This document shows, one piece after another, positions 52,925 to 63,139 of a stretch of 64,000 bases of DNA (its first letter is position 1; each line of letters starts with the position of its first letter). The position numbers and the translations under genes were made by a program. The stretch is taken from assembly GCF_900155965.1 (NCBI RefSeq), contig NZ_FTMG01000002.1, forward strand, positions 62,001 through 126,000, given 5' to 3'. The notes under the pieces are model-generated. The model was not told the DNA's origin, ran no database searches, and saw only the letters and a list, made by a program, of their open reading frames with translations. Source of the DNA: Mucilaginibacter lappiensis (lineage in GTDB: Bacteria > Bacteroidota > Bacteroidia > Sphingobacteriales > Sphingobacteriaceae).

Positions 52925-54619
52925 TCATGTAAGTAGTCTTTTTATAATCTTGGCTGATGCTTCTTCGCTGAAATCCAGGCCTGAGTAATCAGGATTGTAT
53001 CCCCCGATATAAGGCACCGCCATAATATATATCCGTTCATTAAAAGCACCATACGCATCTACTACTTGAAAATGATCGTTAATGGTAATGCCTGAAACTT
53101 TTAAATAATAATCACCGCTTTGATCCAGCAATACATCCTTTCCTTCTTCAAGAGCCTTTTGCCCTTCTTCTGCAGAACGAAATTTTAAACGGGCCGGACT
53201 AATTGTCCTGCCGCTCAGTAAACTTCTGAATGGAAACTCTTCATAAGCTAAATGTGGTTGCCCCACACAATCGATATAAGTATTAAAATGTACGGAGTGT
53301 TCCGTTCCTTCTTCGTCTGTATAATAGTAAATCGCTCCGCCTTCCGACGCCGCCTCGACCTTGCTATCCTCACCAACGGGAATAAGATCTAATACTCCCG
53401 CTTGATGTAAAGCAAGCAATTCTTCGCTGGAACTTTGCGGGATATAGGCAATAACAATAGAGATGAGCGGAACTAATGATTTTTGAAGCCTTTGCATATC
53501 TTCTGCCGAGAGGTGTTTGGCAGGATAGTTCAAAGCAAAGCTTAAAACGCCTAACATTTCTTTCCAGTATACCGATTCTTTTCGTTTAATTGATTTTTCA
53601 GCTTCTGTATATTCTGCTTTCAATAGTTGGAATGGATCAAGACGCCCGCGCAGCTCCATCATGGCCATTACAAATTCTTCAAGGCTCATGTCCTTGATAT
53701 GTTCATAAAATTCCCGCTCTTTTCCCTTGATCGGTTCTTTAAAGTCTTTTTCAAATATATAATCAAGGGATAAAAAACCGTTATTGGCCGCTATGTGCGC
53801 TGCTATTTCTTCTTTACTTAGCAGGGATTTATTGGAGAGATGCGAATCTTCTAAATGAAACCTTACTGCGGGAAGCATCCCGTTCCGCGTATGCAACACC
53901 AGTTTAAAATTGGGACTTTGATCATGCAACCGATACGACAGCCGCCCATCCTGTTTCTTCTCAAAGCTACCATTGTAACGCGACAAAGTACGGATGGCAT
54001 CAACGGCGGTGAGCGAAGAACCTTTGATTGCTACGGGGTGATTGGCATGGAGTGCCAGCTTTACAGGCGGATATGGCGAATCAAAATAATTAGGGACTTT
54101 GCCTTCATGCTTACGCGGCCAGTTATGTCCGGTACAGATGATCACCTGATCAAATTCTACTTGTTCATTATGATCAATTTCTACTAAAACGCTTTCTTTT
54201 TCAGGCCAATCAATAATATCTGTTACATTACTTTCGTAATGTACTTCGAAATTTATACCGGTGTCGCGCGCTTGTTTTTGCAGGAGGCTAAATTGGGCTG
54301 TGAGGTATTGCCCAAATAGCAGACGTGGTAGCACCTTGTATTCATTAAAACGCTTCGCGTCAATATGAAATTTATCAAGTGTGTCTTTGGGTACACTCCT
54401 GATCCAATCTGCCAGGGAGGTTACCAGCATCGGAATTTCGTTACCGGATACATTGGTAATATGTTCATCATTGGCACCCTCACTGCTATAGGGCATGCCT
54501 TCTCCCAACCGGTTTTTTCGCTCAAATATCGTAATGATGAAGTTTGTTTCACCACTATCCACCAGTCTTTTGAACATGAACAGGCCACTGGGCCCTCCAC
54601 CTATAATAGCTACCCGCAT
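52925..54619 (-). CDS. FAD/NAD(P)-binding oxidoreductase-like protein
   Basis: The 564-residue protein has the N-terminal Rossmann motif VAIIGGGPSGLF (3-14), followed by a second nucleotide-binding signature near QVIICTGHNWPR (about 160-171). These resemble the NAD_binding_9/FAD-NAD(P)-binding family, whose members are cytosolic flavoproteins of mostly unknown substrate. It is a single gene, with a small gap to the His-rich peptide upstream. Confidence 0.85.
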   Translation of the reverse strand: MRVAIIGGGPSGLFMFKRLVDSGETNFIITIFERKNRLGEGMPYSSEGANDEHITNVSGNEIPMLVTSLADWIRSVPKDTLDKFHIDAKRFNEYKVLPRLLFGQYLTAQFSLLQKQARDTGINFEVHYESNVTDIIDWPEKESVLVEIDHNEQVEFDQVIICTGHNWPRKHEGKVPNYFDSPYPPVKLALHANHPVAIKGSSLTAVDAIRTLSRYNGSFEKKQDGRLSYRLHDQSPNFKLVLHTRNGMLPAVRFHLEDSHLSNKSLLSKEEIAAHIAANNGFLSLDYIFEKDFKEPIKGKEREFYEHIKDMSLEEFVMAMMELRGRLDPFQLLKAEYTEAEKSIKRKESVYWKEMLGVLSFALNYPAKHLSAEDMQRLQKSLVPLISIVIAYIPQSSSEELLALHQAGVLDLIPVGEDSKVEAASEGGAIYYYTDEEGTEHSVHFNTYIDCVGQPHLAYEEFPFRSLLSGRTISPARLKFRSAEEGQKALEEGKDVLLDQSGDYYLKVSGITINDHFQVVDAYGAFNERIYIMAVPYIGGYNPDYSGLDFSEEASAKIIKRLLT

Positions 54620-54793
54620 TTTATTTTTAAGTGATTATTTAGCCTATTTTTATGAAGATTGTAATGCAACAAATTTTCCAGGCCAGTGTTTTATTTGCTG
54701 GTGATTAAGGATAATAGTTAGGCTTTTCAAGGTTTTTTGTATTGTTTAACTGATCTGAATTCTCCACTTATTACAGGTGCGAACAATCTGCCA

Positions 54794-54826
54794 TAAAAAA
54801 AGCAGGCTATTAAAACAGCCTGCTTT
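54794..54826 (-). terminator. Intrinsic terminator of the His-rich gene
   Basis: On the minus strand AAAGCAGGCT, GTTTTAAT, AGCCTGCTTT is followed by four further T residues (run TTTTTTT). It starts 20 bases after the stop codon at 54846. Confidence 0.9.
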
Positions 54827-54845
54827 GTTCTCCGCATCTTCTATT

Positions 54846-55052
54846 TTAATGCGAAGAACTGTGCTTTTCAGCATGCTTTTTTGCTGCTTCTGTCGCATGT
54901 TCGGTCGCCTTGTGCTGATGGCCCTGGGCAGTTTGAGCATGATGAGCAGCCTTTTCGTCATTTCCTTCAGCATGGCTCTTGTGAGCTTCAGTGTGGTGTT
55001 TTGCAGCCTCAGTGTGATGCTTAGCTGCTTCTTCGTGATGTGAATGTTTCAT
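54846..55052 (-). CDS. Histidine/alanine-rich small protein
   Basis: The 68-residue protein is 25-30% histidine, built from repeats of AAKHHTEA type (residues 9-30) and a His-rich remainder ending HAEKHSSSH. It is highly soluble, probably metal-binding or disordered. Similar peptides occur in Bacteroidetes, without known function. A clean terminator downstream supports expression. The overlapping plus-strand frame is not preferred. Confidence 0.75.
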   Translation of the reverse strand: MKHSHHEEAAKHHTEAAKHHTEAHKSHAEGNDEKAAHHAQTAQGHQHKATEHATEAAKKHAEKHSSSH

Positions 55053-55232
55053 AATTTGGTTTTTATAATTTATTAGGTATACAACAAAAGAATTGGGGGC
55101 ATTGTTTCTAATTGTTAAATAAATTTATTATAAAATTATAATATTAATATAAAGTTAAATTTAGGTAAATTTAATATTGCATAACAATAAAAACTTCCCT
55201 TATTGGTTAAATGCCTGATCGAAATCAATAAA
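55053..55232. other. AT-rich intergenic region upstream of the kaiB remnant
   Basis: About 180 bases with strong A/T bias near 55105-55190. No gene seen. Confidence 0.3.
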
Positions 55233-55516
55233 ATGAAAAAGGAAAAATACAGGCTATGCCTTTATATTACCGGTAAATCCCAAAAACCAATAAGGGCGAT
55301 TGCCAATCTAAGAAACATGTGCGAATAAGAGTTAGCGGGTCAATTTACCGTAAAGATCATTGACTTACTGGAGCATCCGCAATTAGCGGAAGGTGAACAG
55401 ATCATTGCCGTACCCACGCTCATTAAAAAATTACCGGCCCCATTCGTTTGCTGGTCGGTGATCTTTCTGATAAAGCTAAGGTGCTAGTTGGTTTGAATAT
55501 TGTTCCCGCTCCTTAA
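55233..55516 (+). pseudogene. kaiB: Broken kaiB homologue
   Basis: From ATG at 55233 the frame reads KYRLCLYITGKSQKPIRAIA then NLRNMCE, hits a TAA (55326-55328) where an acidic residue is expected, and continues EL..FTVKIIDLLEHPQLAEG and EQIIAVPTLIKKLPAP. A one-base deletion near 55440 then shifts to IRLLVGDLSDKAKVLVGLNI. Together this is the full thioredoxin-like KaiB fold (about 94 residues). Two independent lesions mean it is inactive. No kaiC lies in the window. Confidence 0.8.
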
Positions 55517-55585
55517 ATGTTAAGTGGCATTGCCACTCCTGTGGTAATGGTTTAGAAGTAAAACACTCATTTATTATTAAATACT

Positions 55586-56125
55586 ATGGCAGCGATTGAA
55601 AACTACATCAATAATTACAAAAAGAGCAATCCACTAAAAATGTTTAATAACGTAAGTTATAAATCAACAAAGGACATGGTAGCTGCAGCTGATGTGGATA
55701 GGGTTAAAGAGCCTACAGTAATTACAGTGTCTTATTGGAACTATGTGTTTTTGTTTAGTCCTGTTTTTTTACTCGCGGTATTTTACAGTTGCCGTTCGGC
55801 ATCAAAATCGATAATAAATATTTTGCCATTGGTAATAGTGTTGGTTATAGCTATAATTCTTATCAGGCAGGCAATAGTGAAAAAAAACAATAGCGAGACA
55901 GAAGTTTATGCCGACAAGGATAAGTTGGTCATTAAAAAACAAACTTTTCAATGGAAGGATGTAGCAAACGCCTATATCATGACGGATAATGCAGGCAGGA
56001 CACCAGACAAATTTTTACTGCTGGAATTGAACAATGGGGAGATAAATAAAATATCTATCAGTCAGATTGGTATTAGCGGCAAACAGTTAGCTGCCATTGT
56101 AGAATACTATAAAAAAACAAAATAA
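55586..56125 (+). CDS. Hypothetical membrane protein
   Basis: The 179-residue protein has two central membrane helices (about 48-68 and 73-93). A cytoplasmic domain (101-179: VYADKDKLVIKKQTFQWKDV ... KISISQIGISGKQLAA) has a PH-like look. Not recognised. Confidence 0.6.
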   Translation: MAAIENYINNYKKSNPLKMFNNVSYKSTKDMVAAADVDRVKEPTVITVSYWNYVFLFSPVFLLAVFYSCRSASKSIINILPLVIVLVIAIILIRQAIVKKNNSETEVYADKDKLVIKKQTFQWKDVANAYIMTDNAGRTPDKFLLLELNNGEINKISISQIGISGKQLAAIVEYYKKTK

Positions 56126-56302
56126 ACAGCAGTTTATTCCATCGTTAATTGATCATTGGAAACTCCATTACATTTTCAATGTCTCAAATAAAACTATTCC
56201 TGAGATTTTAGATTAGTAGGAAGACAACTAATGAGACAATTAACATAAAATCTTTATAGTCGTTGATTCATATACATTGAAAAAAATAATGGATACTAAG
56301 CT

Positions 56303-58288
56303 ATGGACCAACAACTAAAAAAGCCGTCGGCAGCCGGGATGCTGATTGCCCTCGGTATAGTCTTTGGAGATATTGGGACTTCACCACTTTATGTTTTTCA
56401 AAGTCTGCTTGTTGATGGCGGAAAAGTAAATGAAAGCCTCGTGTTAGGTTCTATTTCCTGTATTTTCTGGACGCTGACACTGCAAACCACATTTAAATAT
56501 GTGGTTATCACGTTACAGGCAGACAATCATGGCGAAGGAGGGATATTTGCACTTTATGCCTTGGTAAAGCCTTATGGCAAGTGGCTGGCTATACCCGCAA
56601 TTGTTGGCGCTGGAACATTACTGGCTGATGGCATTATCACGCCCCCGATCTCGATTACCTCGGCAATTGAAGGCCTGAAAATGGTAAATGGCTTATCGCA
56701 TACGATTGTTCCCGGAAATGGTCTGGTTTTGTTAATCGTTATTGTCATATTACTCCTGTTATTCTTTTTCCAGCGTTTCGGAACAGGTGTGGTTGGTTCG
56801 GCTTTTGGACCGGTAATGTTCTTGTGGTTTTTGATGCTGGGGACCTTGGGTCTGCTACAATTTGTACAGCACCCGGAAATTATAAAGGCCTTTAATCCAT
56901 ATTACGGTGCCAGATTGTTAATTGAGCACCCTAAAGGTTTCTGGCTGCTGGGCGCCGTATTTTTGTGTACGACCGGCGCAGAGGCGCTTTATTCGGATCT
57001 GGGCCATTGCGGTAAACGAAATATTCAGGTTAGCTGGATATTCGTGAAGATCACCTTGCTGCTCAACTATCTTGGTCAGGGCGCATGGGTGTTGATGCAG
57101 CAGCCAGGAAAAAACTTCAATGAAGTTAACCCCTTTTTCGAAATAGTTCCGCATTTCTTTTTGATACCTGGAATTGCCGTTGCAACTTTGGCTACCATTA
57201 TAGCTAGCCAGGCATTAATCAGCGGTTCTTTTACGTTAATTAACGAGGCGATCCGCATGAATTTCTGGCCTCATGTAAAAGTAAAATATCCATCGAACAT
57301 TCGCGGTCAAATTTATATCCCCGGCATTAACTGGATCATCTGTCTCGGATGTATAGCCGTGACTTTATACTTTCGAACATCAACTGCCATGACAGCCGCT
57401 TATGGATTTTCAATTACTGTAGCCATGCTGATGACCACTACCCTAATGTATTATTTCATGCGGTATGTAAAGAAATGGCCATTATGGCTGGTGATGCCAA
57501 TTGTCGTTCTGTTTGTATGCGTGGAAGTTTCATTTTTCGTTGCCAATGCAGTTAAGCTGTTAAAACGGCTGTTTTTTCTGGTGTTTGAGTTCGGTTTGAT
57601 CTTTACGATGTACATTTGGCATAAAGCGCGCATGATCAATGATCGCCTGGTATGCTTCGTTAACTTGAAAGACCAGATACCATTTCTGCTGGACTTGAAT
57701 GCTGATCAGAGTGTTCCTAAATATGCCACCCATCTTATTTATTTTACCAAAGCTGATGATGCCCAGCAAATCGAACAATCGATCATGTTTTCGATTCTAA
57801 GCCGGAAGCCCAAGCGCGCCGATATGTATTGGTTCATACACATGGAACTTGCGGACGATCCCTATACGATGGAATATGCTGTAGAAGAGCTCGCCATAAG
57901 TAAAGTGGTTCGCATAGTGTTCCGCCTGGGCTTTAGGGTGCAGCCCAGAGTAAATATCCTGTTTAGAAAAGTAGTTGAGGATTTGGTCAAAAACAAGGAA
58001 CTAGATGTGGTCAGTCCATATTTATCGTTAAAAAAGCGTGGCATGCACGCGGATTTTCAATTCGTGATCATGCAAAAATTCTTATCTCATGACAATGAGC
58101 TCCGTGTTGGCGAAGAATTCATACTTAACAGTTATTTTTTCTTAAGAAAATTGGAACTAACTGAAAAAGAAGCGTTTGGCTTAGATACCAGTGATACGGT
58201 TATTGAAAAATTGCCCTTTTTAGTTAAATCTGTTAAGGATTTAGGCCTGAAAAGAGTTGATATCAAAAGTAGTCGTAAAAATAAGTAA
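56303..58288 (+). CDS. kup: Low-affinity potassium uptake transporter Kup
   Basis: The 661-residue protein has the family opening IALGIVFGDIGTSPLYVFQS and about 12 membrane helices up to residue 440. Conserved stretches are DNHGEGGIFALYAL, TTGAEALYSDLGHCG and GQGAWVL. A cytoplasmic C-terminal domain completes it. Length matches Kup (about 620-660). It imports K+ driven by protons. No riboswitch was recognised in the 177-base leader. Confidence 0.95.
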   Translation: MDQQLKKPSAAGMLIALGIVFGDIGTSPLYVFQSLLVDGGKVNESLVLGSISCIFWTLTLQTTFKYVVITLQADNHGEGGIFALYALVKPYGKWLAIPAIVGAGTLLADGIITPPISITSAIEGLKMVNGLSHTIVPGNGLVLLIVIVILLLLFFFQRFGTGVVGSAFGPVMFLWFLMLGTLGLLQFVQHPEIIKAFNPYYGARLLIEHPKGFWLLGAVFLCTTGAEALYSDLGHCGKRNIQVSWIFVKITLLLNYLGQGAWVLMQQPGKNFNEVNPFFEIVPHFFLIPGIAVATLATIIASQALISGSFTLINEAIRMNFWPHVKVKYPSNIRGQIYIPGINWIICLGCIAVTLYFRTSTAMTAAYGFSITVAMLMTTTLMYYFMRYVKKWPLWLVMPIVVLFVCVEVSFFVANAVKLLKRLFFLVFEFGLIFTMYIWHKARMINDRLVCFVNLKDQIPFLLDLNADQSVPKYATHLIYFTKADDAQQIEQSIMFSILSRKPKRADMYWFIHMELADDPYTMEYAVEELAISKVVRIVFRLGFRVQPRVNILFRKVVEDLVKNKELDVVSPYLSLKKRGMHADFQFVIMQKFLSHDNELRVGEEFILNSYFFLRKLELTEKEAFGLDTSDTVIEKLPFLVKSVKDLGLKRVDIKSSRKNK

Positions 58289-58488
58289 CAGAAATACTAA
58301 ACGCTTCGATTCGTGTTGCTTCTGAAATAATTTGCCCTTCCATTGCAGCCCGTAATACTTCTCGTTTGCAGATACAGAGGGGTCACAATGGGCATCCAAT
58401 GCATATACGTTAAATACTTAGATTACATTTCTTTCTCATGGGCATCTATGGAGAACAATTAATTCATAGTTTTTAATATTAAAATACG
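58289..58488. other. Intergenic region
   Basis: About 200 bases between convergent kup and the broken hydrolase. No gene or clear terminator. Confidence 0.3.
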
Positions 58489-59459
58489 CTACTTTGAAGC
58501 ATAGTATTCGATAAGTCCAATTACTATTTCCGGTTGCTCCTCACTCACAAAATGCCCGCTGTTCTGAATAATCTTGGTGGTAACGTTTGTGCACCCATAT
58601 TTCCGCAAGGATTCCGCCATTTTTAAAAGCGTTGGTCCTGCGGCTTTATCTCCTCCAGCCAATACAATAGGATTGTTAAGTACATTTCGCTTAGCGGCAT
58701 TGAATTTTTCGTTGGCCGGAAAGGCCCGGTAAAACTCTAATCCAGCACGCAGTTTTTCTGAAGTCCCGTAAGAGTTTACATAATGATTTACATCGCTATC
58801 GGTGATAGAATCTTTATGTAACGCGAATCGGTTGAACATCCCTTCGCGGAAGTAAATAAATTGCCGGCCGGTGATCAACTTTTCTGGCACATCCGGCGTT
58901 TGGTGAAAGCCGAAATGCCAAAGAAAAGGATTAGCCTTGTTTTCCTCCCACGGGCTCAAACCCGGTAACCCCGAATCAAGAATCATCACCCCCCGTATTG
59001 TTTCCGGGTAAAGACGAAGGAGAGCATAAGTAACCATCCCACCAATATCGTGACCTACAATGTATACTTGCTTGAGTTGAAGTTGTAACGAGAGTTGATG
59101 AATGTCCTCTGCCATATTTGCAGCATCATATCCACCGGGAGTCGCCGCCGAGCCGCCTACACACGCAAATCAACGGCAATCACTGTAAAATTTTTCGATA
59201 ACCGCGGCATGATCTTACGAAATTCATACCAATCCTGAGGAAATCCGTGGACAAGAATAACTACGGGGCCCTTTCCGCCGCGAACATAATGAATCGTTGT
59301 CTGATTCACTTTTACGGTATTCGAAATAAATCCAGCTCCAAGTTCTGATAACGTGGTATCATTCCGAGACAGTTCCTGGGCCTGAGCAACGAAAGGTCCC
59401 AAGCTGACAAATATAGAAAAAATAGGAATAGACATCAGAATATCAAATTGAATTTTCAT
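58489..59459 (-). pseudogene. Alpha/beta hydrolase (epoxide-hydrolase-like) with a frameshift
   Basis: The N-terminal frame (59459-59157) has a signal peptide and the oxyanion motif HGFPQDWYEF. It ends VIAVDLRV then stops. Skipping one base restores GG.AATPGGYDAANMAEDIH and the second frame (59115-58489). That frame has the nucleophile elbow GHDIGG (Asp nucleophile, as in epoxide hydrolases and haloalkane dehalogenases) and the C-terminal His in NSGHFVSEEQPE. A single-base deletion near 59157-59165 breaks the gene. It was probably a secreted hydrolase. Confidence 0.8.
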
Positions 59460-59472
59460 CGCTTTTTAAATT

Positions 59473-59838
59473 TCAATAATTGGTATTTAATACAGAAGAC
59501 GGAAAGCCTTGACCCGCTCCAAAGAAGACTTCAATTTCCTCTATTTTTCCGTTTGACAATCTAAAATACTCTGTGTTTCGAAATGATTTACCATCTGTAG
59601 TCCAACACTGATACCTGACGAAGGCTTCATTTCCGACTTCGATAATTTTTTCTAAATTATACTTATCGATCTTATCGGACTCGGGCCAACACTTTTCTTT
59701 GTAGTTGTTAATGTTTATATGATCATCATCATTGGGACTAGTAAAAGTAAATTTATCTGTAAGAATAGACTCGACTGATTCCCATTTTTTTCTTTGCCAA
59801 CCGTTAAAATAGTCTCTAATTACTTTTTCGTTTTTCAT
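59473..59838 (-). CDS. SnoaL-like/NTF2-family protein
   Basis: The 121-residue protein has an NTF2 fold suggested by IRDYFNGWQRKKWESVESIL, FTFTSPNDDDH, a central KIIEVGNEAFVRYQC and the final KIEEIEVFFGAG strand. Proteins of this type are small enzymes or binding domains. It lies 13 bases upstream of the broken hydrolase, same strand. Confidence 0.8.
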   Translation of the reverse strand: MKNEKVIRDYFNGWQRKKWESVESILTDKFTFTSPNDDDHININNYKEKCWPESDKIDKYNLEKIIEVGNEAFVRYQCWTTDGKSFRNTEYFRLSNGKIEEIEVFFGAGQGFPSSVLNTNY

Positions 59839-60697
59839 AATTTATTTCTTTAAAAAAGGATAAAATTAAACTACGGATTAAGACTGGTAGCGTTGTTACG
59901 TACTAGTGAATAAATTTATAGGAACCCAAATCTATTATAATGAGTTACCCACAAAGCAAGTCATTATTCATTTGTATCATTATCAGGATATTCTATAGAG
60001 GTATTCTATAGGAACAAGGGCGAGGATGTATTGATAACATTGAAAGTCGTAAAAGGTTTTTAGAGAAAATATATAGTACAACAGATAAGTTATAATTACC
60101 TTATTTAGAATATGAGTTGGATATTCCGGAAGGTTTGACCATATGATTCCAAACTCCATGTCCATGCATTTGTGTGAAATGTATCAATAAATTAATTCTC
60201 CGTATAAGAGTATTAGCAGGATTAAAATATTTCGGAATGATATTTTGGATATGACGGAATGAGTTGGCCAAGAGCTCTGGAATATTTTCACTATTGTCTC
60301 ATACTTAATTTATTTGTCTTCCGGCTTACAAACTTAAAAAAAGCAACCGCCTCTGAGGATGCTTTTATAATGAACAGGTTTTATGAATATGATCCATTTC
60401 CTCAAGTTTCTTGTTCCGATTAAACAGTAAAATACAGCTGATATGCATTTCACAACCTGATCAGAACAAAATATAAACTTAGCGGTGCAGCCAAGGTCCC
60501 CTATTACGATTATGCTTATTATCATGCTATTTTTATAAGTAATTTCCTCCTTGGTCAAGTGTGATATATACTCAGCATAATTACAGTTTGACCTTTTATT
60601 TTTTAATATGGTCAGGGTAAAACAATTCCCAGGTGTCTTACTCCCATAAGTACGTTAAAAGGAATTTATCCTTATTTAATCAAATAAAAATTAAAAC
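59839..60697. other. Long AT-rich region without recognised genes
   Basis: About 860 bases. An ATTCTATAG repeat lies near 59990-60015. Minus-strand frames are short and unlike known proteins. A minus-strand intrinsic terminator at 60333-60366 has no clear gene upstream (see that entry). Confidence 0.4.
60333..60366 (-). terminator. Orphan intrinsic terminator
   Basis: On the minus strand AAAAGCA, inner CCTC/GAGG stem, TGCTTTT, then TTT. A transcript from about 60600 would end here. The frame covering it (60558-60334) is poor, so a small RNA is possible. Confidence 0.5.
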
Positions 60698-61816
60698 ATG
60701 AAAAATCTTGCAATTGCTCTTTTGGCTGTATTATTGTTCACCAGGTGTTCTAAAGATAAGACTGTGCCCTTCCACCCTACTAACCCCGACGGATTTGAGT
60801 CTGGTTCTTTTGAAGAAGCGAATATTGATAAGAATCGGATAACCGGCCTGGAAAAAGAAGTCCTCGGCGGTAAATATAATATCCATAGTATCCTCATTCT
60901 GCGACATGATAAATTGATATATGAACATTACTTTGCAGGCGAAGATGCTGTATTTCCCAATCCTGTAGGCCGCGTGGAACACACCAGGGACAGCCTTCAT
61001 GATTGCAGAAGCGTAACTAAAAGTATTGTATCAACCTGTGTAGGTATCGCGATCGGACAGGGGAAAATTAAAAGCATTAACGACAACATTTTCGACTATT
61101 TCCCGGCATATAAGAAATATGCAACAGGTGCAAAGGCCGGACTAACTATTAAAGACCTGCTCACCATGAGTGCCGGGTTGGAATGGAATGAGCATACATC
61201 CTACACAGATCCCGCGAATGGAGAAAGACAGATGCTGGCTCAATCCGATGTAGTAGACTTTGTACTGAGCCGGACTGCCGTGACAACACCGGGTACTGTC
61301 TTTAATTACAGTGGTGGCTGTACCCAACTTTTAGCACAACTTGTACAGAAAGTTACCGGTATACCGATTAACTTATTTGCGGCTAAAAATTTATTCACGC
61401 CATTGGGCATTCAGAAATTTAATTGGTCAGTCAGGGAGGATGGAACTGTTTGGGCTCCGTCAGGCTTACGTTTACGTCCTATTGATATGTTAAAAATAGG
61501 TCAACTGTATATGCATGGAGGAATCTGGAATAATCAACAAATCCTATCCGCTGATTGGGTAAATCAAGCAATGAAATGGCGCATCAATACGAATGACATA
61601 CCCGAAGGATATGGCTATCAGTTCTGGTGCGCTAAACCGCTGATCACAGGACGAGTGATGGATGTAACGCTTGCAGACGGGAACGGTGGGCAAATAATCT
61701 GTATGGCTCCTTCCCTGGATCTTGAAGTGGTATTAACTGCCGGGAATTATAATGAGGATGGCGATACTTCGTACGATGTGTTATTGAAATATATTTTCGC
61801 TGCTGTTCAAAAATAA
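60698..61816 (+). CDS. Beta-lactamase-fold serine hydrolase (lipoprotein)
   Basis: The 372-residue protein has a lipoprotein-type signal (LAIALLAVLLFTRC, lipidation Cys17). The active-site SxxK is S105-V-T-K108 (DCRSVTKSIV). Y-S-G follows in TVFNYSGGCTQLLAQL (about 201), plus a C-terminal GNGGQIICMAP region that takes the KTG position. It belongs to the class C beta-lactamase/DD-peptidase/esterase family. Antibiotic resistance is not implied. Confidence 0.88.
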   Translation: MKNLAIALLAVLLFTRCSKDKTVPFHPTNPDGFESGSFEEANIDKNRITGLEKEVLGGKYNIHSILILRHDKLIYEHYFAGEDAVFPNPVGRVEHTRDSLHDCRSVTKSIVSTCVGIAIGQGKIKSINDNIFDYFPAYKKYATGAKAGLTIKDLLTMSAGLEWNEHTSYTDPANGERQMLAQSDVVDFVLSRTAVTTPGTVFNYSGGCTQLLAQLVQKVTGIPINLFAAKNLFTPLGIQKFNWSVREDGTVWAPSGLRLRPIDMLKIGQLYMHGGIWNNQQILSADWVNQAMKWRINTNDIPEGYGYQFWCAKPLITGRVMDVTLADGNGGQIICMAPSLDLEVVLTAGNYNEDGDTSYDVLLKYIFAAVQK

Positions 61817-62164
61817 CCGATGGCTGCTTTACAAACAGCGGAAAGGTTTTCATAGGGAAAGGGGATTAGCAAACTTAATTACATTGACAAGCAGATCGAT
61901 CAGCATATTTGCACCGGTATCTTCGTATACTGTGGATAGGTAAATTTTTTTTCATCATAAAGAACTTTTATCCGTATTAAAAATTGGAGACTATCCCTGT
62001 TCATGCACAGTAAAAGCTTTCATCAATACATAGAACATTAAGAAACCAGTTCATTGTATAGGTTTAAATTTCTCCGGATCATTACACTTAAAATTTATAA
62101 GTGTAATGATTTACCTATCACAAAGCACTTTCTTCTGTATTAAGGGTATAATAGAACAGGATAT
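61817..62164. other. Intergenic region with a perfect 12-bp inverted repeat (62078-62110)
   Basis: ATCATTACACTT and AAGTGTAATGAT pair around a nine-base AT loop. It lies between the convergent hydrolase and AraC genes. No T-tract, so function (bidirectional terminator or operator) is open. Nothing else recognised. Confidence 0.45.
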
Positions 62165-63139
62165 TTAATTTATTTGAGATGGGGAGATCCCATATTTCCT
62201 TTTAAATGATTTACTGAAATGCTGAGGGGATGAATATCCGGTTTGGTAGGCAATTTCGCTGATGTTTAAATTTCTTTCGGCTAATAGAGTCAAAGACGCT
62301 TCCAATCTTTTGTTAATAACAAAACCAATAACGGAAGTTTGGAATATTTCTCTGAACCCGTTCTTTAGTTTAAAGTCATTTATTCCAAACATTGTACAGA
62401 TATCATGAAGATTTATCGGATTGGCATAATTCTTTTCTAAATATTCTTTTATACTATAGAGCTTGTCTCTTTCCGATGGTCTTTTAACAAATTTTTCATC
62501 ATTATTCGTTTGCATGTTGGACAATAATACAAACAGCTCGTTTGATTTTGATTCCAATTATAATCTTTTCATTTCCTTTATATACTGGCATGTTAAGATG
62601 CTATGGATACAATGATCAATTTCAGGCCTTATATGCAGCCAATTGTTTGAAAATATGACTGGCCTGTCTTTATAAACCTCTTCAGAAAATCCATTCATCA
62701 CCATACACCCTTCATCCATAAGAGAAAAAAAACGTTTCCTGGTCAATTGTAAAGAGAACATTTCCGAAATGCCTTTTTCGTGTTTGACCTGTGTATTCAA
62801 TTCTGAAGAATAAAGCAGATTATACTGGCCACTCTGAATAGAAAACTTTTTTCCTAGTTCATCGTAGGAAATCGCAGCTGGCCCTCTTCTGTTAAAGTAA
62901 AATTTCACCGTATCTATATCATTTTTAATGTTATAGGTTACGATGTTATTAGTATTATTAAGAATACTGTTGGCTAAACGATATCCATCGAAATACCAAT
63001 TTTGAAAATTCATATTGGCATCCTGAAATTCAAAATCCTCATTCGTTTCTATGAGTTTATCTGAACACAATTTGTCTGTAGACAATTGGTTTGTATAAAA
63101 CACATTTTTTTTTACTTCGTGATTAAATATAATAGGCAT
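62165..63139 (-). pseudogene. AraC-family regulator with one in-frame stop
   Basis: The first part (63139-62558) is a sensing domain of about 193 residues ending CQYIKEMKRL. The second (62557-62165) holds the double HTH (YSIKEYLEKNYANPINLHDI and ERNLNISEIAYQTGYSSPQH then SFKRKYGISPSQI). They are in the same frame, separated only by TAA at 62558-62560. Relatives have a tyrosine-leucine there. It is therefore a single-nonsense pseudogene, or readthrough, or a sequencing error. Confidence 0.85.

Noticed and set aside
54777..55043. Plus-strand 88-codon frame overlapping the His-rich gene
   Set aside because: It is the antisense of the His-rich repeats and of the terminator; the minus-strand gene has a proper terminator.
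56126..56302. Cyclic-di-AMP or potassium riboswitch before kup
   Set aside because: No recognisable conserved core; the leader is simple AT-rich sequence.
60334..60558. Minus-strand frame of 74 codons
   Set aside because: TTG start, cysteine/isoleucine-rich chance composition, and it ends inside a terminator stem.
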